64,000 nucleotides of DNA. It comes from Anodontia alba (Eukaryota > Mollusca > Bivalvia > Lucinida > Lucinidae). This document shows positions 32,391 through 44,139 of this stretch, piece by piece (the stretch's first letter is position 1; every line of letters starts with the position of its first letter). The stretch spans positions 16,665,211-16,729,210 of the forward strand of contig OZ024821.1 in the NCBI GenBank assembly GCA_964016985.1, written 5' to 3'. The notes under the pieces were generated by a model. The model saw nothing but the letters and a program-made list of their open reading frames with translations, was not told where the DNA came from and ran no database searches. Both the position numbers and the translations under genes were made by a program.

Positions 32391-32797
32391 TAAGGTATAC
32401 TGTTTTCAAGTTGTCTGTCCGTCCGTGACACTTTGGTTTTTTCCTAATACCTTGAAAACACAGTCATGAATAGTCATCAGTTTCTGCAGACACATTGATA
32501 TCAATACGATATACCTACATATAAAAGGGGAAGGGCTAGGGTTTAATTTGTTTATAGTTATTGCCCTTTGTAAAATTTCTTAATGCAGTAAAAAGCTTGT
32601 GTGCAACCTATCTCTTTAACCAATACCTAAAATGTGAATATAGTATTAGGACACGGGTAAGAAGTGTTTAGATTTTGGTGACCTTGACCTTATTTTTAGG
32701 GTCACTACATTGTAAAGACTCTAAAAATGAGCCTGAAAAAGCTTGTGTGCACATTATCTCTCTAACCAGTGGCTGGCATATGACCCCCCACCCCACC

Positions 32798-32829
<32 letters not shown>

Positions 32830-34440
32830 CACAGATATACATCATAAGGGCACGGGTAAGAAGAGATGGGATTTTGGCGACATTGACCTTATTTTAAAGG
32901 TCATTACTTTGTACAGACTCTAACTGCGAGCCTGTACAAGCTTGTGTGCACACTATCTCAGTCACCAATGGCTAGAATTCGACAGGACAAAGCTCTAATA
33001 TAAGGACACGGGTAAGAAGTGATTAAATTTTGGTGATCTTGACCTTTTTCAAGGTCACGACATTGTAAAGACTCAATAAACGAGCTTGTGTGCACTCTAT
33101 CTCATGAATGAATAAATGAAATTTGACCAAATTAGCACACACACTTTATTGAGATGGGGTAGGTTTGGGTGACCTTGACAGCATTTTGAAAGTCACACCG
33201 GTACTTTTGAATTCCGATTTTGATAGAATAAAGCTTGTGTGTACACTATATATTGAACCAATAGCTTGAACTTTATTAGAATAAATTAGCTCAGGTACAT
33301 TATTAGGCGAAAAAAAAAAATGATTAGATTTTGGTGACCTTGATCTCATTTTCAAGGTCACTACATTGTAAAGACTCTAAAAGTTAGTCTTATATGCACT
33401 CTATCTTATGAATCAATAGAGGGACATTAACCAAACTAGCACAGATATGTACTTTAAAGGGATAGGGGAAAGAAGTGTGATTATATTTAAGTGACATTAA
33501 TGTCTTTTTAAGGTCACACTAGGAATTTGAAAATCAAATTTTGATCTTGAAAACGCGGTGATGGATATTCATCATTTTTTGCAGACACAATTATGTCGAT
33601 AAGGTGTACCTACATAAAAAATGGTAAGGGACAGGTGCCAATTCTCTTAGAAATAATGCTCTTTGTAAAATCTCTTCATGTAGATAAAGCTTGCGTGCAC
33701 ACTATTTCTTCAACCGATAGCTTGAACTTGACTAAACTAGCACAGATACATCATTAGAACACGGGTAAGAAGTTATTCGGTTTCAGTGACCTTAATCTCT
33801 TTCAAGGTAATTTTATTGTAAAAACTCTAAAAGCGAGCCTTATGTGCAATCCATCTCATGAATCAAAAATTCGATCAAGTTAACATAGATATTATACTGG
33901 GATTGGGAAAAGAAGTGATTAGATTTTGGTAACACTGACATCATTTTCAAGGCAACACCGGCACTTTGAAACCAACATTTTGATTGAGAAAAGCTTGCGT
34001 GCCCGTTATATCTTCATCCAATGGCCGAAATATTACCAAACTAATACATCATTAGGACAAGAGAAAGAAGTGATTGGATTTGATTACCTTGACCTTATTT
34101 TCAAGTTCAGTACATTGTTTAACTTCTAAAAATGAGTCTTGTGTGCACTGTCTCGTGAATCAATAGATGGAAATTGACCAAAGTAGCACAGATACTTTAT
34201 TGGTGCGAGGAAAAAAAAAGTGATTCGAATTTGGTGACCTTGACCTCATTTTCAAGGTCAAATTTGCACTTTGAAATTCTTTTTTCTATAGAAAAAGTTT
34301 TTGCATACAATTTCTTGATTTAATGACACACCGATTATGTTTAAAAACATTTTTTTTATAGAAAAAAAAAGTTTGTGTGCACACTGTGTCTTGAACTAAT
34401 TGCAGAAATATGACCAAAATTGGTTCTCATTATGCTATTT
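32391..34440 (-). repeat. Diverged tandem repeats rich in AGGTCA, about 250-300 bp units
   Basis: Recurring blocks are GTGACCTTGACCTTATTTT, CAAGGTCAC, CATTGTAAAGACTCTAAAA, AGCTTGTGTGCACACTATCT and GGACACGGGTAAGAAGTGAT. At about 32410-32440 GTCTGTCCGTCCGTGACAC resembles the inverse of the GGACGGACAG stretch found near the 3' end of the window's helentron-like elements. This may therefore be the body of a minus-strand relative. A-run at 32798-32828. Confidence 0.75.
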
Positions 34441-35270
34441 GGGTAAGCTACAAATCTTACAAATCAATGTCATTCATTTTGAACAATACGTGGTCTTAAG
34501 CCAAGTTTCTTTACCGATCATTACTGTGTGGTGGGTATCTGATAAGCATTGCTTATTGCCCTTTTTGTTTTTTCATTCTTTCCTTTACCAACCGTTTTTT
34601 TTTTTTTTCTTTAAATAAATCTCGTCTTACTGCTATTAAATTAAGTTAAAAATTATGATACATGAAAGATAAGGGGAAAATTGTATAAAACAGCTTTACA
34701 GAGCGCTTCGTGGCAAATGGTTATGCAACGGTGTATTGCTAAAAAGCGATTGGTGACGTTACTTGCCTCACATACATATAAAGCGCTTTCGAATAGGACC
34801 ATTGCATAACAGCGTGACACAACAAAATGGCGACGATACCAATGATAGTAGGTTTTGAAAGTGTTAATTGGAGTGTGCTTTTTTTTTCAACAACTTCAAG
34901 GACGTTGAACAATGTTTGTTTGAAGGTACATAAAAGTCCAAATTAGAAAATATACATCCATAACTATTGAAAGTAAGGGACCAAGAGAGCTGCTATTTTG
35001 TAAAGCTCTTTTCAGTTTTTTTTTAAACAGGCAAGCCACTACAAAGCGCCACACAAAGGTCTAGCCGTAGGCAAGTCTTCTCTGGTATAAAGCTCTTTTG
35101 GACCATAAGACCGTCTAAAAAGGTTTTAAATAAACTTAAATCTAGATTTTTCCTACTTATGATTCTAACACGTGTAACAGTTTAGAAGCATACAGGGCCG
35201 CAATCGGGACTTCCCATTTGACAACACACAGGCTAATTAGTCTATCGGTGTCGAAATTCAATATTCGCTA
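34441..35270. other. No gene seen
   Basis: Unassigned AT-rich sequence with T-runs near 34597-34608. CAAAATGGCGACGATACC at about 34825 is isolated. Confidence 0.45.
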
Positions 35271-35373
35271 CAGCATTCTACGTAAATCTATATCGGGCCG
35301 TCATCGGCCCGTCAGGGTAGCTGACGGGCCGATGACGGCCCGATGTAGATTTACGAAGAATGCTAGCTGGGTA
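35271..35373. mobile_element. TAGCATTCT / GGGCCGT palindromic MITE, copy 2
   Basis: CAGCATTCTACGTAAATCTA left; TAGATTTACGAAGAATGCTA then GCTGGGTA right; GC-rich stem CGGGCCGTCATCGGCCCG. It abuts the start of the LINE below. Confidence 0.9.
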
Positions 35374-35661
35374 CTGTGTTGTCAGCATCTGGTGTCTTCT
35401 AGGTCTGAAATGTTTTGTTGAAAATGATAATTTTGCATTATACAGAGTATTATTATTACTTATGTGCATGGACGTACACCTTAACCCAGGTCCTTCACCA
35501 ACTGAAGCATCTGTTAATTCATTAGATGTGCTCCATTTAAACACAAGAACCATTAGAAATAAGTCAGATTATATTGAAAATGTTGCCGAATCATTTCATA
35601 TTCTGTGTTTTAGTGAAACACATTTAGATGCAAGTGTTACTACTAATAACCTGCTGTTAGA

Positions 35662-37800
35662 GGTTTAGATGAGCCTTTCAGAAAAGATAGATCCCATAAT
35701 GGCGGTGGCGTTATGATTTACGTGTCCAATATATTAAAGTACAAACCAAGAACTGATTTAGAAAACCCCAGGGTTGAGCTCATTTGGCTCGAAGTTAAAT
35801 TAAGGTCATATGATGTATTATTGTCCCCCGCCTTTTCGAAGAAAAGTGGAGGGACACTGTTTTTGGTTTTCCGTGGGGCGTGGTGCGTGGTGCGTGACGC
35901 GTGGTGCGTGGCGCGTGGTGCGTGGTTCCGAGTTTTTAGTGGGTACTTTGTCCCCTTAACTCCTCCCACAGTTTCTGTCCGATCCTTTTGAAACTTTACA
36001 GGTGTTTTAAGGATGGTCTGAAGATATGCATGTGGTTTTTTCAGAATCCTGAAATAATTTTTTATCACTTTTTCTGCATTTTTAACTTAGACATTTTTTG
36101 AGTTCTAATATTACAGAAGTCTATAGGGAGTAGGTACCTTGTCCCCTTAACTCCTCCCACAGTTTTTGGCCGATCATTTTGAAACTTTACATGGGCTTTT
36201 AGGATGGCCTGAAGATATGCATGTGGTTTTTTCAGAATCCTGAAATAATTTTTTATCACTTTTTCCGCATTTTTAACTTAGACATTTTTTGAGTTCTAAT
36301 ACTACAGAAGTGTATAGGGAGTAGATACCTTGTCCCCTTAACTCCTCCCACAGTTTTTGGCCGATTCTTTTGAAACTTTACAGGTGTTTTAAGGATGGCC
36401 TGAAGATATGCATGTGGTTTTTTCAGAATCCTGAAATAATTTTTTACCACTTTTTCCGCATTTTTAACTTAAGTCATTTTTCGATTTCTAGTACTACAGA
36501 AGTGTATAGGGAGTAGGTACCTTGTCCCCTTAACTCCTCCCACAGTTTTTGGCCGATCCTTTTGAAACTTTACATGGGCTTTCAGGATGGCCTGAAGATA
36601 TGCATGTGGTTTTTTCAGAATCCTGAAATAATTTTTTATTACTTTTTCCGCATTTTTAACTTAGACATTTTTTGAGTTCTAATATTGCAGAAGTATATAG
36701 GGTGCAGGCATCTTGTCCCCTTAACTCCTCCCACAGTTTTAGTCCGATCCTTTTGAAACTTTACAAGGGCTTTTAGGATGGCCTGAAGATATGCATGTGG
36801 TTTTTTCAGGTTTAGATGAGCCTTTCAGAAAAGATAGATCCCATAATGGCGGTGGCGTTATGATTTACGTGTCCAATATATTAAAGTACAAACCAAGAAC
36901 TGATTTAGAAAACCCCAGAGTTGAGCTCATTTGGCTCGAAGTTAAATTAAGGTCATATGATGTATTATTGTCCCCCGCCTTTTCGAAGAAAAGTGGAGGG
37001 ACACTGTTTTTGGTTTTCCGTGGGGCGTGGTGCGTGGTGCGTGGCGCGTGGTGCGTGGTGCGTGGTTCCGAGTTTTTAGTGGGTACTTTGTCCCCTTAAC
37101 TCCTCCCACAGTTTCTGTCCGATCCTTTTGAAACTTTACAGGTGTTTTAAGGATGGTCTGAAGATATGCATGTGGTTTTTTCAGAATCCTGAAATAATTT
37201 TTTATCACTTTTTCTGCATTTTTAACTTAGACATTTTTTGAGTTCTAATATTACAGAAGTCTATAGGGAGTAGGTACCTTGTCCCCTTAACTCCTCCCAC
37301 AGTTTTTGGCCGATCATTTTGAAACTTTACATGGGCTTTTAGGATGGCCTGAAGATATGCATGTGGTTTTTTCAGAATCCTGAAATAATTTTTTATCACT
37401 TTTTCCGCATTTTTAACTTAGACATTTTTTGAGTTCTAATACTACAGAAGTGTATAGGGAGTAGATACCTTGTCCCCTCAACTCCTCCCACAGTTTTTGG
37501 CCGATTCTTTTGAAACTTTACAGGTGTTTTAAGGATGGCCTGAAGATATGCATGTGGTTTTTTCAGAATCCTGAAATAATTTTTTACCACTTTTTCCGCA
37601 TTTTTAACTTAAGTCATTTTTCGATTTCTAGTACTACAGAAGTGTATAGGGAGTAGGTACCTTGTCCCCTTAACTCCTCCCACAGTTTTTGGCCGATCCT
37701 TTTGAAACTTTACATGGGCTTTCAGGATGGCCTGAAGATATGCATGTGGTTTTTTCAGAATCCTGAAATAATTTTTTATTACTTTTTCCGCATTTTTAAC
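35662..37800 (+). repeat. Near-identical 1147-bp tandem duplication
   Basis: The segment from GGTTTAGATGAGCCTTTC (35662) recurs at 36809. Offset is 1147 bp, then 1140 bp after a small indel in the GTGGTGCGTGG tract. Identity is nearly complete to about 36660 / 37800. The unit joins LINE endonuclease sequence to the 5' end and first repeats of the inserted element. Confidence 0.92.
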
Positions 37801-38674
37801 TTAGACATTTTTTTAGTTCTAATACTACAGGAGTATATAGGGAGCAGGTACCTTGTCCCCTTAACTCCTCCCACAGTTTTTGGCCGATCCTTTTGAAACT
37901 GTACAGGTGCTTTAAGGATGGTCTGAAAATATGCATGTGGTTTATTCAGAATCCTGAAATTATTTTTTATCACTTTTTACACGTTTTGAACTTAGACATT
38001 TTTTGAGTTCTAATTTTACAGAAGTCTATAGGGAGTAGGTACCTTGTCCCCTTAACTCCTCCCACAGTTTTTGGCCGATCCTTTTGAAACTTTACGTGGG
38101 CTTTTAGGATGGCCTGAAAATATGCAGGTGGATTTTTCAGAATCCTGAAATATTTTTTTATTACTTTTTCTGCATTTTTAACTTAGACATTTTTTGAGTT
38201 CTAATATTGCAGAAGTATATAAGGTGCAGGCACCTTGTCCCCTTAACTCCTCCCACAGTTTTAGTCCGATCCTTTTGAAACTTTACAAGGGCTTTTAGGA
38301 TGGCCTGAAGATATGCATGTGGTTTTTTCAGAATCCTGAAATAATTTTTTACCACTTTTTCTGCATTTTTAACTTAGACATTTTTTGAGTTCTAATACTA
38401 CAGGAGTATATAGGGAGCAGGTACCTTGTCCCCTTAACTCCTCCCACAGTTTTTGGCCGATCCTTTTGAAACTGTACAGGTGCTTTAAGGATGGTCTGAA
38501 GATATGCATGTGGTTTTTTTCAGAATCTTGAAATTATTTTTTATCACTGGTTTCCTGCTTCAATACTTAGGTATTTGATACAGGACCAGTGGTCCTCTGG
38601 TTAACTTTACCATTTTTAACACCTCAAATAAAAATTAGGCGGGGGACATAAATTCCCCATGGAATTTGCTTGTT
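35820..38674 (+). mobile_element. Helentron-like element with 191-bp satellite, copy A
   Basis: 5' ATTGTCCCCCGCC; 3' the inverted GGCGGGGGAC followed by the hairpin AAATTCC-CCAT-GGAATTT and GCTTGTT. Between lie a GTGGTGCGTGG microrepeat, about 13 units of 191 bp (TCCCCTTAACTCCTCCCAC, GATCCTTTTGAAACTTTAC, GATATGCATGTGG), and a unique tail (TCCTGCTTCAATACTTAGG). Inverted subterminal repeats, central tandem units and a 3' hairpin are the HINE/pearl plan. It is inserted in the LINE endonuclease. Serial 64-codon frames are repeat artefacts. Confidence 0.85.
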
Positions 38675-40951
38675 AATATGTTGTTTTTACCGAAGTGATT
38701 TGTATCCTCCCAGTCGAGAAATGCAAAGTTCTCTAGAGGAAGCATTTAATTACTCCTTATGTAATCTTAACTGGGGATATCAATATAGAGTTCCTTCAGC
38801 TCACTGATTCACAACTTCAAGATTGCTTAACGCTCTTTAATTAACAAATGTCATAGATGATCCGACAACAATAACTCCCAATGCAGCAACACTAATAGAT
38901 TGCGTTTTAATAAGTGACTCTTGTATAGTTTTAGATTTCGGAACTATTAATGCTGATGGAACTATTAGTGACCATAAAACCACATATGTTTCTATCAGAA
39001 TTAATGTAAGCCTTTCAACAACTTACTATTGAGAAGTATGGAACTATAAAATGCCGATTACACAACTCTTAACAATCTCACAGAAGAACTTAACTGGGCG
39101 AGTATTAACGAGTCTTCTTCAGTTGACGAAGGTTGTGAACACTTTTCCAGTAAGTTTAAGGAGTTGTGCAAAGCATGCATACTGTCCAGAAATGTTTTAA
39201 TCCGTGAAAATGACAATCCCTGGTTTATTTCAGAAATACGGTATAACATTCGTTTACGTGACCGACTAAGGAAACTGTTAAAAGTTAACAAAGCAACCGG
39301 TCCAGACGACATAAGAAACCAAATGTCGAAGTATACAAGCAAATCAATAGGCAAACCTTTATCAAAACTTTTTAATTTATCGTTAGAACAACGTATATAT
39401 CCAAATTTGTGAAAAACTGCTTCGGTCATGCCACTTTTTAAATAGGGAGTAAAATCAGACGTTAATTATTATAGACCAATTTCATTAATAAGTTGTGTAA
39501 GAAAGTCTTTTGAAAGCAATTATAGGTCAATTTCATTATTAAGCTGTATAGGAAAGTGTTCTGAAAGAATTGTATACAAACATATAGATCTATAACCACA
39601 TTACTGCAAATTCTCTTATATATAAATATCAGTCAGGGTTCCTACCTGGTCACTCAACCGTACATCATCTTACTGCATTAATGCATCATACATGTCTTGC
39701 CCTAGAAAAATCTGGAACAATTTGCCATGTATTTGTTCCGAAAGCATTCGATTGAGTTTGGTATAAAGGACTGATACATAAACTTGAAAAAAATATTGAA
39801 TCCCAGATCTTTTAGACTGGCTTCAAAACTATCTATATATGCGGAACCAAAAAGCATTTGTCAACGGCACTTTCTCATCACTAAAGTGTATTCTTGCCGG
39901 AGTTCCTCAAGGCTCAGTCCTGGGTACTCTTTTCTTCTTGATTAAAAAAATGACCTGGTTGATTATTTACATGGTATGGCCGGACTGTTTGCAGATGACA
40001 CATCTCTAAGCTTTTCTTCAAATAATTTGGCATTTATTGAACGTATTCTAAATTCTGATCTAGTAAAACTAAAGGAATGGGCAAAGAAATGGTTAATTAA
40101 ATTCAATCCACTGAGAAAAGAAGTAACGATAATTTCAAATGTTCATACTGAGTATGACATAAAATTAAGGTGCGATGAAAATATTCTGAAGATTGTCGAA
40201 AACCACAAACACCTCGGAGTTACCATTTCCTCAAACAATAAATGGTCAAAGCATATAGACTCTAAAATCAATACAGCGTCGAAGCAAATATCATATCTTC
40301 GAAAACTAAAGTTACAACTACCTAAACGTACCCTTAATAAGCTGTATTGTACATATATCTGCCCTTTATTAGAATATGCTTCTAAAGTATGGTTGTAATC
40401 TGTCAGATACCAAGTTTAGAGCAAGTGCAGCTGTATGTATAGTTACCGGACTCCCGGTATTCCCTTCACTTAGATCACTGTATTTAGAAACCGGTTGGGA
40501 AACGCTAGCTGAATAAAGGAAAACAAAAAAAGTTAATTCTGATGTACAAATATTCAAAAGTGAAACTCCTAGTTCTTTGAATGACCTGCTTCCAAGCTTG
40601 ATAATTGATGTAATTATAATCTTAGAAACAATACCAATTACGATTTACCTTTCTGTAGGTTATGTGCGTATGAAACGTTTTATTTTCCCTCCATTCTGAA
40701 ACTGTGGAATGAGCTTAACACCGAAACTCGTAATACACCCACATTATTACAATTCAAATCATCTATCCGCCCTCAGCCACCCTGAGTAGGTGAATACTTA
40801 TCAGTCGGCGAAAGGAAATACAATATTATTCTAACCAGGATAAGGCTTTGGTGTAATGGTTTAAACGCAGATCTTTTCCACGTTAACTTAGTTGTTTATT
40901 TAAATTGTAGTTGTGGTGTATTAGTCGAAAACGCCGAACACTATCTCTTTG

Positions 40952-41254
40952 TTTGTTTGTGTTGAGGTTTTATGGTCCAGTCAACCCAATGGGTCATGTC
41001 GAGCGCGGTCAGTTTACCTAACCACACGTTTACTGGGCATGCTTAGACCTCCAAGCGGTTAACCAGTATTGTGCACATTCTTTCACCAGAAATTGAAAAC
41101 TGCCCTTCTTGAATCAGCGGAAGGGAGAGAATGACCGTAGAAAATATTTCATGATCAATCTCCACGAAAGAATGTTGCCGACCTCGGCGGGGGTCGAACC
41201 CGCGTCCTCCTGGTCTCCAGCCGGACGCGCATCCAACTGCGCCACCGAGGCCGG
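40952..41254 (-). mobile_element. tRNA-derived SINE, type A, with perfect target duplication
   Basis: Minus strand: GCCGGCCTCGGTGGCGCAG, B-box GGGTTCGACCCCC, CATTCTCTCCCTTCCGCTG, TTACCTAACC-type tail region (complement of GGTTAGGTAAACTGACC) and ACAAAC tail. The 13-bp sequence CACTATCTCTTTG is repeated at 40939-40951 and 41255-41267. The insertion splits the LINE C-terminal zinc region between HYLFE and CTLYN. Confidence 0.97.
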
Positions 41255-41432
41255 CACTATCTCTTTGAATGCACCCTTTACAACACCCAGAGACGAAGAC
41301 TACTGCAAACAATACACCAAAATTCAAACTATTGTAAACTTTGATCTCTTAACAAACGGCAGTACCTTATACGACTTTGAAACTAGTAAACAAATTAAAC
41401 TGGCAGTTTTAAAATTCATAAAAAGATACTAA

Positions 41433-42104
41433 CAGATTTGACTAATTATGCAATCGTGTGTACTAGATTTCCAAACATTTCTTTTTTGTTCTTGCTTAAA
41501 GCTAGCATCAGCATATCGAAAAGTTTACACTATCAAAGACCACAACCTCTTTACTAAATATATTCCTTTTCTAACTTATGTATTACTACCTTGTCACATA
41601 AACTGATAAAGATAAAATTCTCATTTAAGTGACAGAAAAGCAAGAAAAAAAAAACAACTCTTTAACTTGCTGGGTAATGAGATACATGTTTTTGTTTTCA
41701 CTTTTTGGATGGCTCATAAGCATTACACTCTGTGGATGTCATAAAATTCGCGATGATCTTACGATTTACTTTCTTCTGGATATTATCCATATTCGGTTTG
41801 GTACTAAATTATACGAGGAAATAGTGGTTATAGAGATACGCACAGACCATTCAAAGGCGTTTTTCTTCGTTTGAATGTCTGTTCTTGCAACTGTGTCCTC
41901 GTGTCTTGCCATTGTTTGTCCCTCATCTTTCCTCCTTTCTGCGAGTCAGGAAGTCTTTGTCTTGTAGCCTTTCTTCGATGACTTCACATTATCTTTCTGT
42001 CATATTTTTGTAGTACAATGTATTTACAAATGCTATAATTTTCCAACTTCGTATACACGTGCCCTTTGATATGTAACGCGACTTTAGTTTCATATTTTGC
42101 GTTT
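41433..42104. other. LINE 3' region, then unassigned sequence
   Basis: The first part presumably holds the LINE 3' UTR; no clear poly(A) tail is visible. The 81-codon frame at 41629-41874 has no support. Confidence 0.45.
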
Positions 42105-42433
42105 CATTATGAAAACACCCAAATATATCGAAAATTTCACCATTAAAAAAAAAAAAAAAAAAAAAAAACGAAAGTTTTCAAATAAAAACTCTTTTTTTTT
42201 ATATTTCTGCTCAAAACTGGGGTTTACAGGGGTATACATTTTTTCTTATCTGTGCTTAAAACATAGATTGTGGGTACGCGTTAGAATCGCCTCGCCAAGG
42301 CGGTTCTAACGAGTACCCAAAATTTATGTTTTAGAGCAGAAATAAAAAAAAAATATTCCCCTGTAAACCCCAGTTTTTCTATATAAAAGTGGGGTTTAAG
42401 GGTGTCAAATTAATATAGGTATGTTTTCGTGAT
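42105..42433 (-). mobile_element. GAGGCG-hairpin MITE with internal rearrangement
   Basis: Ends are CATTATGAAAACACCCAAAT and GGTATGTTTTCGTGAT. A patch of the opposite half (CTCAAAACTGGGGTTTACAG) is inserted before the hairpin, which suggests a gene-conversion or template-switch event. A-run 42148-42169. Confidence 0.88.
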
Positions 42434-42493
42434 TCATTTTATTTACTTATTAATTCGTTCAATAATTTATTTATTTATTTATTTTATTTTTTT

Positions 42494-42735
42494 GAGCCGC
42501 ACCATGCGAAAATGTGTCTTCTCAGCATATGCGGACAAAGAACTAGCAGATCAGCCTGTGCATCCGCACAGTCTGATCAGGACCTTAGCAATCTGCTTGC
42601 AGAATCATTTGGCAGTGTCTAATATAATGAAGGAGAGAAAGTTCCTATTCAGTATGTACGACTTCAACGGCTGATCTAGATCTTTGCTTTTCGCATATGT
42701 CCCTGAAACACATTTTCTCATGACGTAGCCCATGT
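42494..42735. mobile_element. CTGATCAG foldback repeat
   Basis: CGAAAATGTGTCTTCTCAGC, GATCAGCCTGTGCATCCG, CAGTCTGATCAGGACC, then TTTCGCATATGTCCCTGAAA and CATTTTCTCATG on the right. Confidence 0.7.
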
Positions 42736-42754
42736 ATTCTCCCTAAGGCCACTT

Positions 42755-42880
42755 TAACCCTTGTCCTGCTGAACCCGGATATACCCTGACTTTGCAAAGA
42801 GTGTAGATCCTGATCAGTTGGCTTCTGAAGAAGCCAACTGATCTGGATCTGCACTGTTTGCCATTAAGTATCCAGATCAG
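42755..42880. mobile_element. TAACCCTTGTCCTGCTGAA MITE, copy 2, right end missing
   Basis: Left end TAACCCTTGTCCTGCTGAAC; palindrome ATCAGTTGGCTTCTG-AAG-complement. After TTGCCATTAAGTAT it changes into CTGATCAG-type sequence instead of the expected right terminus. Confidence 0.8.
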
Positions 42881-42941
42881 CCAGCGGATATACACATGTG
42901 TACAGTCTGATCAGGAACTTTACTATACTTCGGTTCTGTTC

Positions 42942-43421
42942 CATCACGAAAACACGCCTTTTTAATGACCCCCTTAAACCCCACTTTTATACAGTAAAAC
43001 TGGGCAGGGATGTAAAATTCCACTCGCCCGCACGCATTTGCCGGTAAATTTTAAGGCAGGGCGAGTGAGATTTTCAGAACTTTCTTCACTTTTTCTTCAT
43101 TTTTAGCATCTAATGAAAAATTAAGACCATAAGGGCAAGTAAATTATGAGAGAATTTTACAACTCTGCTGGGGTTTACAGGGGTATACATTATTTTTCTT
43201 ATTTCTGCTCAAAAACATAGATTGTTGGTACTCGTTAGAACCGCCTCGTTGAGGCGGTTCAAACGAGTACCCAGAACCCCTCGTTGAGGCGGTTCTAACG
43301 AATACCCACAATCTATGTTTTTGAGCAGAAGTATGAAAAATATCAAAGTTTTTTTTATCTGAAAATTCAGCTTTTTGAGGTGAAATTTTCTTTATATTCG
43401 AATAGGCATGTTTTCGTAATG
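42942..43421 (+). mobile_element. GAGGCG-hairpin MITE with nested insertion and extra hairpin arm
   Basis: Ends are CATCACGAAAACACGCC and GCATGTTTTCGTAATG. A 163-bp element sits inside the GTAAAACTGGGGTTTAC block. The right arm (GAGGCGGTTC(A/T)AACGA) is present twice, separated by GTACCCAGAACCCCTCGTT. Confidence 0.9.
43005..43167. mobile_element. Nested 163-bp MITE, hAT-like ends
   Basis: Ends CAGGGATGTAAAATTC and GAATTTTACAACTCTG are inverted (13 of 16 bases). Flanks CTGGG (43000-43004) and CTGGG (43168-43172) form a 5-bp target duplication; removing one restores the host motif AAAACTGGGGTTTAC. The CAGGG end suggests hAT, but a hAT duplication would be 8 bp, so the family is open. Confidence 0.85.
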
Positions 43422-43429
43422 TAAAGACC

Positions 43430-43550
43430 CAATGATTCTGTAAGTGTATAGTGAAGGTCCTGATTAGACTGGGCGGATGCGCAGGCTGATCTTGGCCATC
43501 GCTGTCCGCATATGCTCAAAGACACCTTTTCGCACGCCGAGGCCCATTTA
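43430..43550. mobile_element. CTGATCAG repeat fragment
   Basis: AGTGAAGGTCCTGATTAGAC, GGGCGGATGCGCAGGCTGAT and GCTGTCCGCATATGCTC. Confidence 0.65.
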
Positions 43551-43551
43551 T

Positions 43552-44021
43552 TATTAGCTCACCTGATCACGGAGTGCTAAAGGTGAGCTTTGTGATCGGT
43601 CTATGTCCGTCGTCTGCCGTTCCTCATGCGTCGTCCGTCGTGCGGCGTCAACAATTTGCTTTAGAAGCTGACTCCTCCTAAACCCCGGGTCAATTTAATC
43701 GAAACTTGGTAGGACGCATCGGGGTGACTTGTAGATCAAAAATAGCTAAAATCGTTTCCATCGAAAATCTAAGATGTTGGTCATCTTGAAAATCTATTTT
43801 GGCTTCTTCTCCTGAAACAAAAGTCCGTTTGTCTTGAAACTTAATAGGAAGCATCGGGGTGACTAGTAGATTAAAATAGATAAAATCATTTCAATCAGAA
43901 ATCCAAGTTGCCGCCATGGCCGCTAACTTGGAAATCTATTTTGCACTTCTTCTCCTGAAACGAAAGGCCAATTTATTTGGTGATCAGGCGAACGATACAG
44001 GACCACCTTGGCCCTCGTTTT
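43552..44021 (-). mobile_element. Short helentron-like element (AGCTCACC type)
   Basis: Read on the minus strand: ACGAGGGCCAAGGTGGTCCT hairpin, GTTCGCCTGATCAC subterminal repeat, 140-bp units with AGATTTTC-type/AAGATG blocks, GGACGACGCATGAGG-type stretch, then a hairpin and GATCAGGTGAGCTAATAA. It is 470 bp, probably an internal-deletion copy of the 15300 type. Confidence 0.7.
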
Positions 44022-44139
44022 TCTTCCTCTCCATATTCTGAGTATTTGAATTAAGGTGGTGCATTTATCGTATAACGGAGGCGTGCAGGGGGCTACATTA
44101 TCACGCGGCTTTTCCTAATTTTGCAGTTTTTAGATGACC

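Larger units (their letters stand above)
35374..41432 (+). pseudogene. Degenerate endonuclease/reverse-transcriptase LINE, interrupted twice
   Basis: A CR1/L2/Jockey-group non-LTR retrotransposon. The endonuclease domain starts with LLLLMCMDVHLNPGPS, LDVLHLNTRTIRNK and the catalytic FSETHLD (about 35590-35630), then GGGVMIYVSN and VELIWLEVKL up to 35819. After the insertion at 35820-38674 it resumes with CCFYRSDLYPPS, a D-P-T-T-I-T-P-N-A-A segment, and ISDH-like GTISDHKTT (38965). The reverse transcriptase shows NYYRPISLIS, YQSGFLPGHST, AGVPQGSVLG and the FADDTS catalytic box (about 39987-40005). C-terminal LNKLYCTYICPLLEYAS and a CSCG..EHYLFE..C zinc-type region follow, and the frame ends at 41432. 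Frameshifts, stops and a small duplication (PISLISC / SISLLSC) show it is dead. Confidence 0.93.

Noticed and set aside
36065..38355. Series of 64-codon minus-strand frames (MIKNYFRILKKPHAYLQ type) as a gene family
   Set aside because: They are successive units of the 191-bp satellite in the helentron-like element; the same frame appears in the 45.7-46.9 kb copy.
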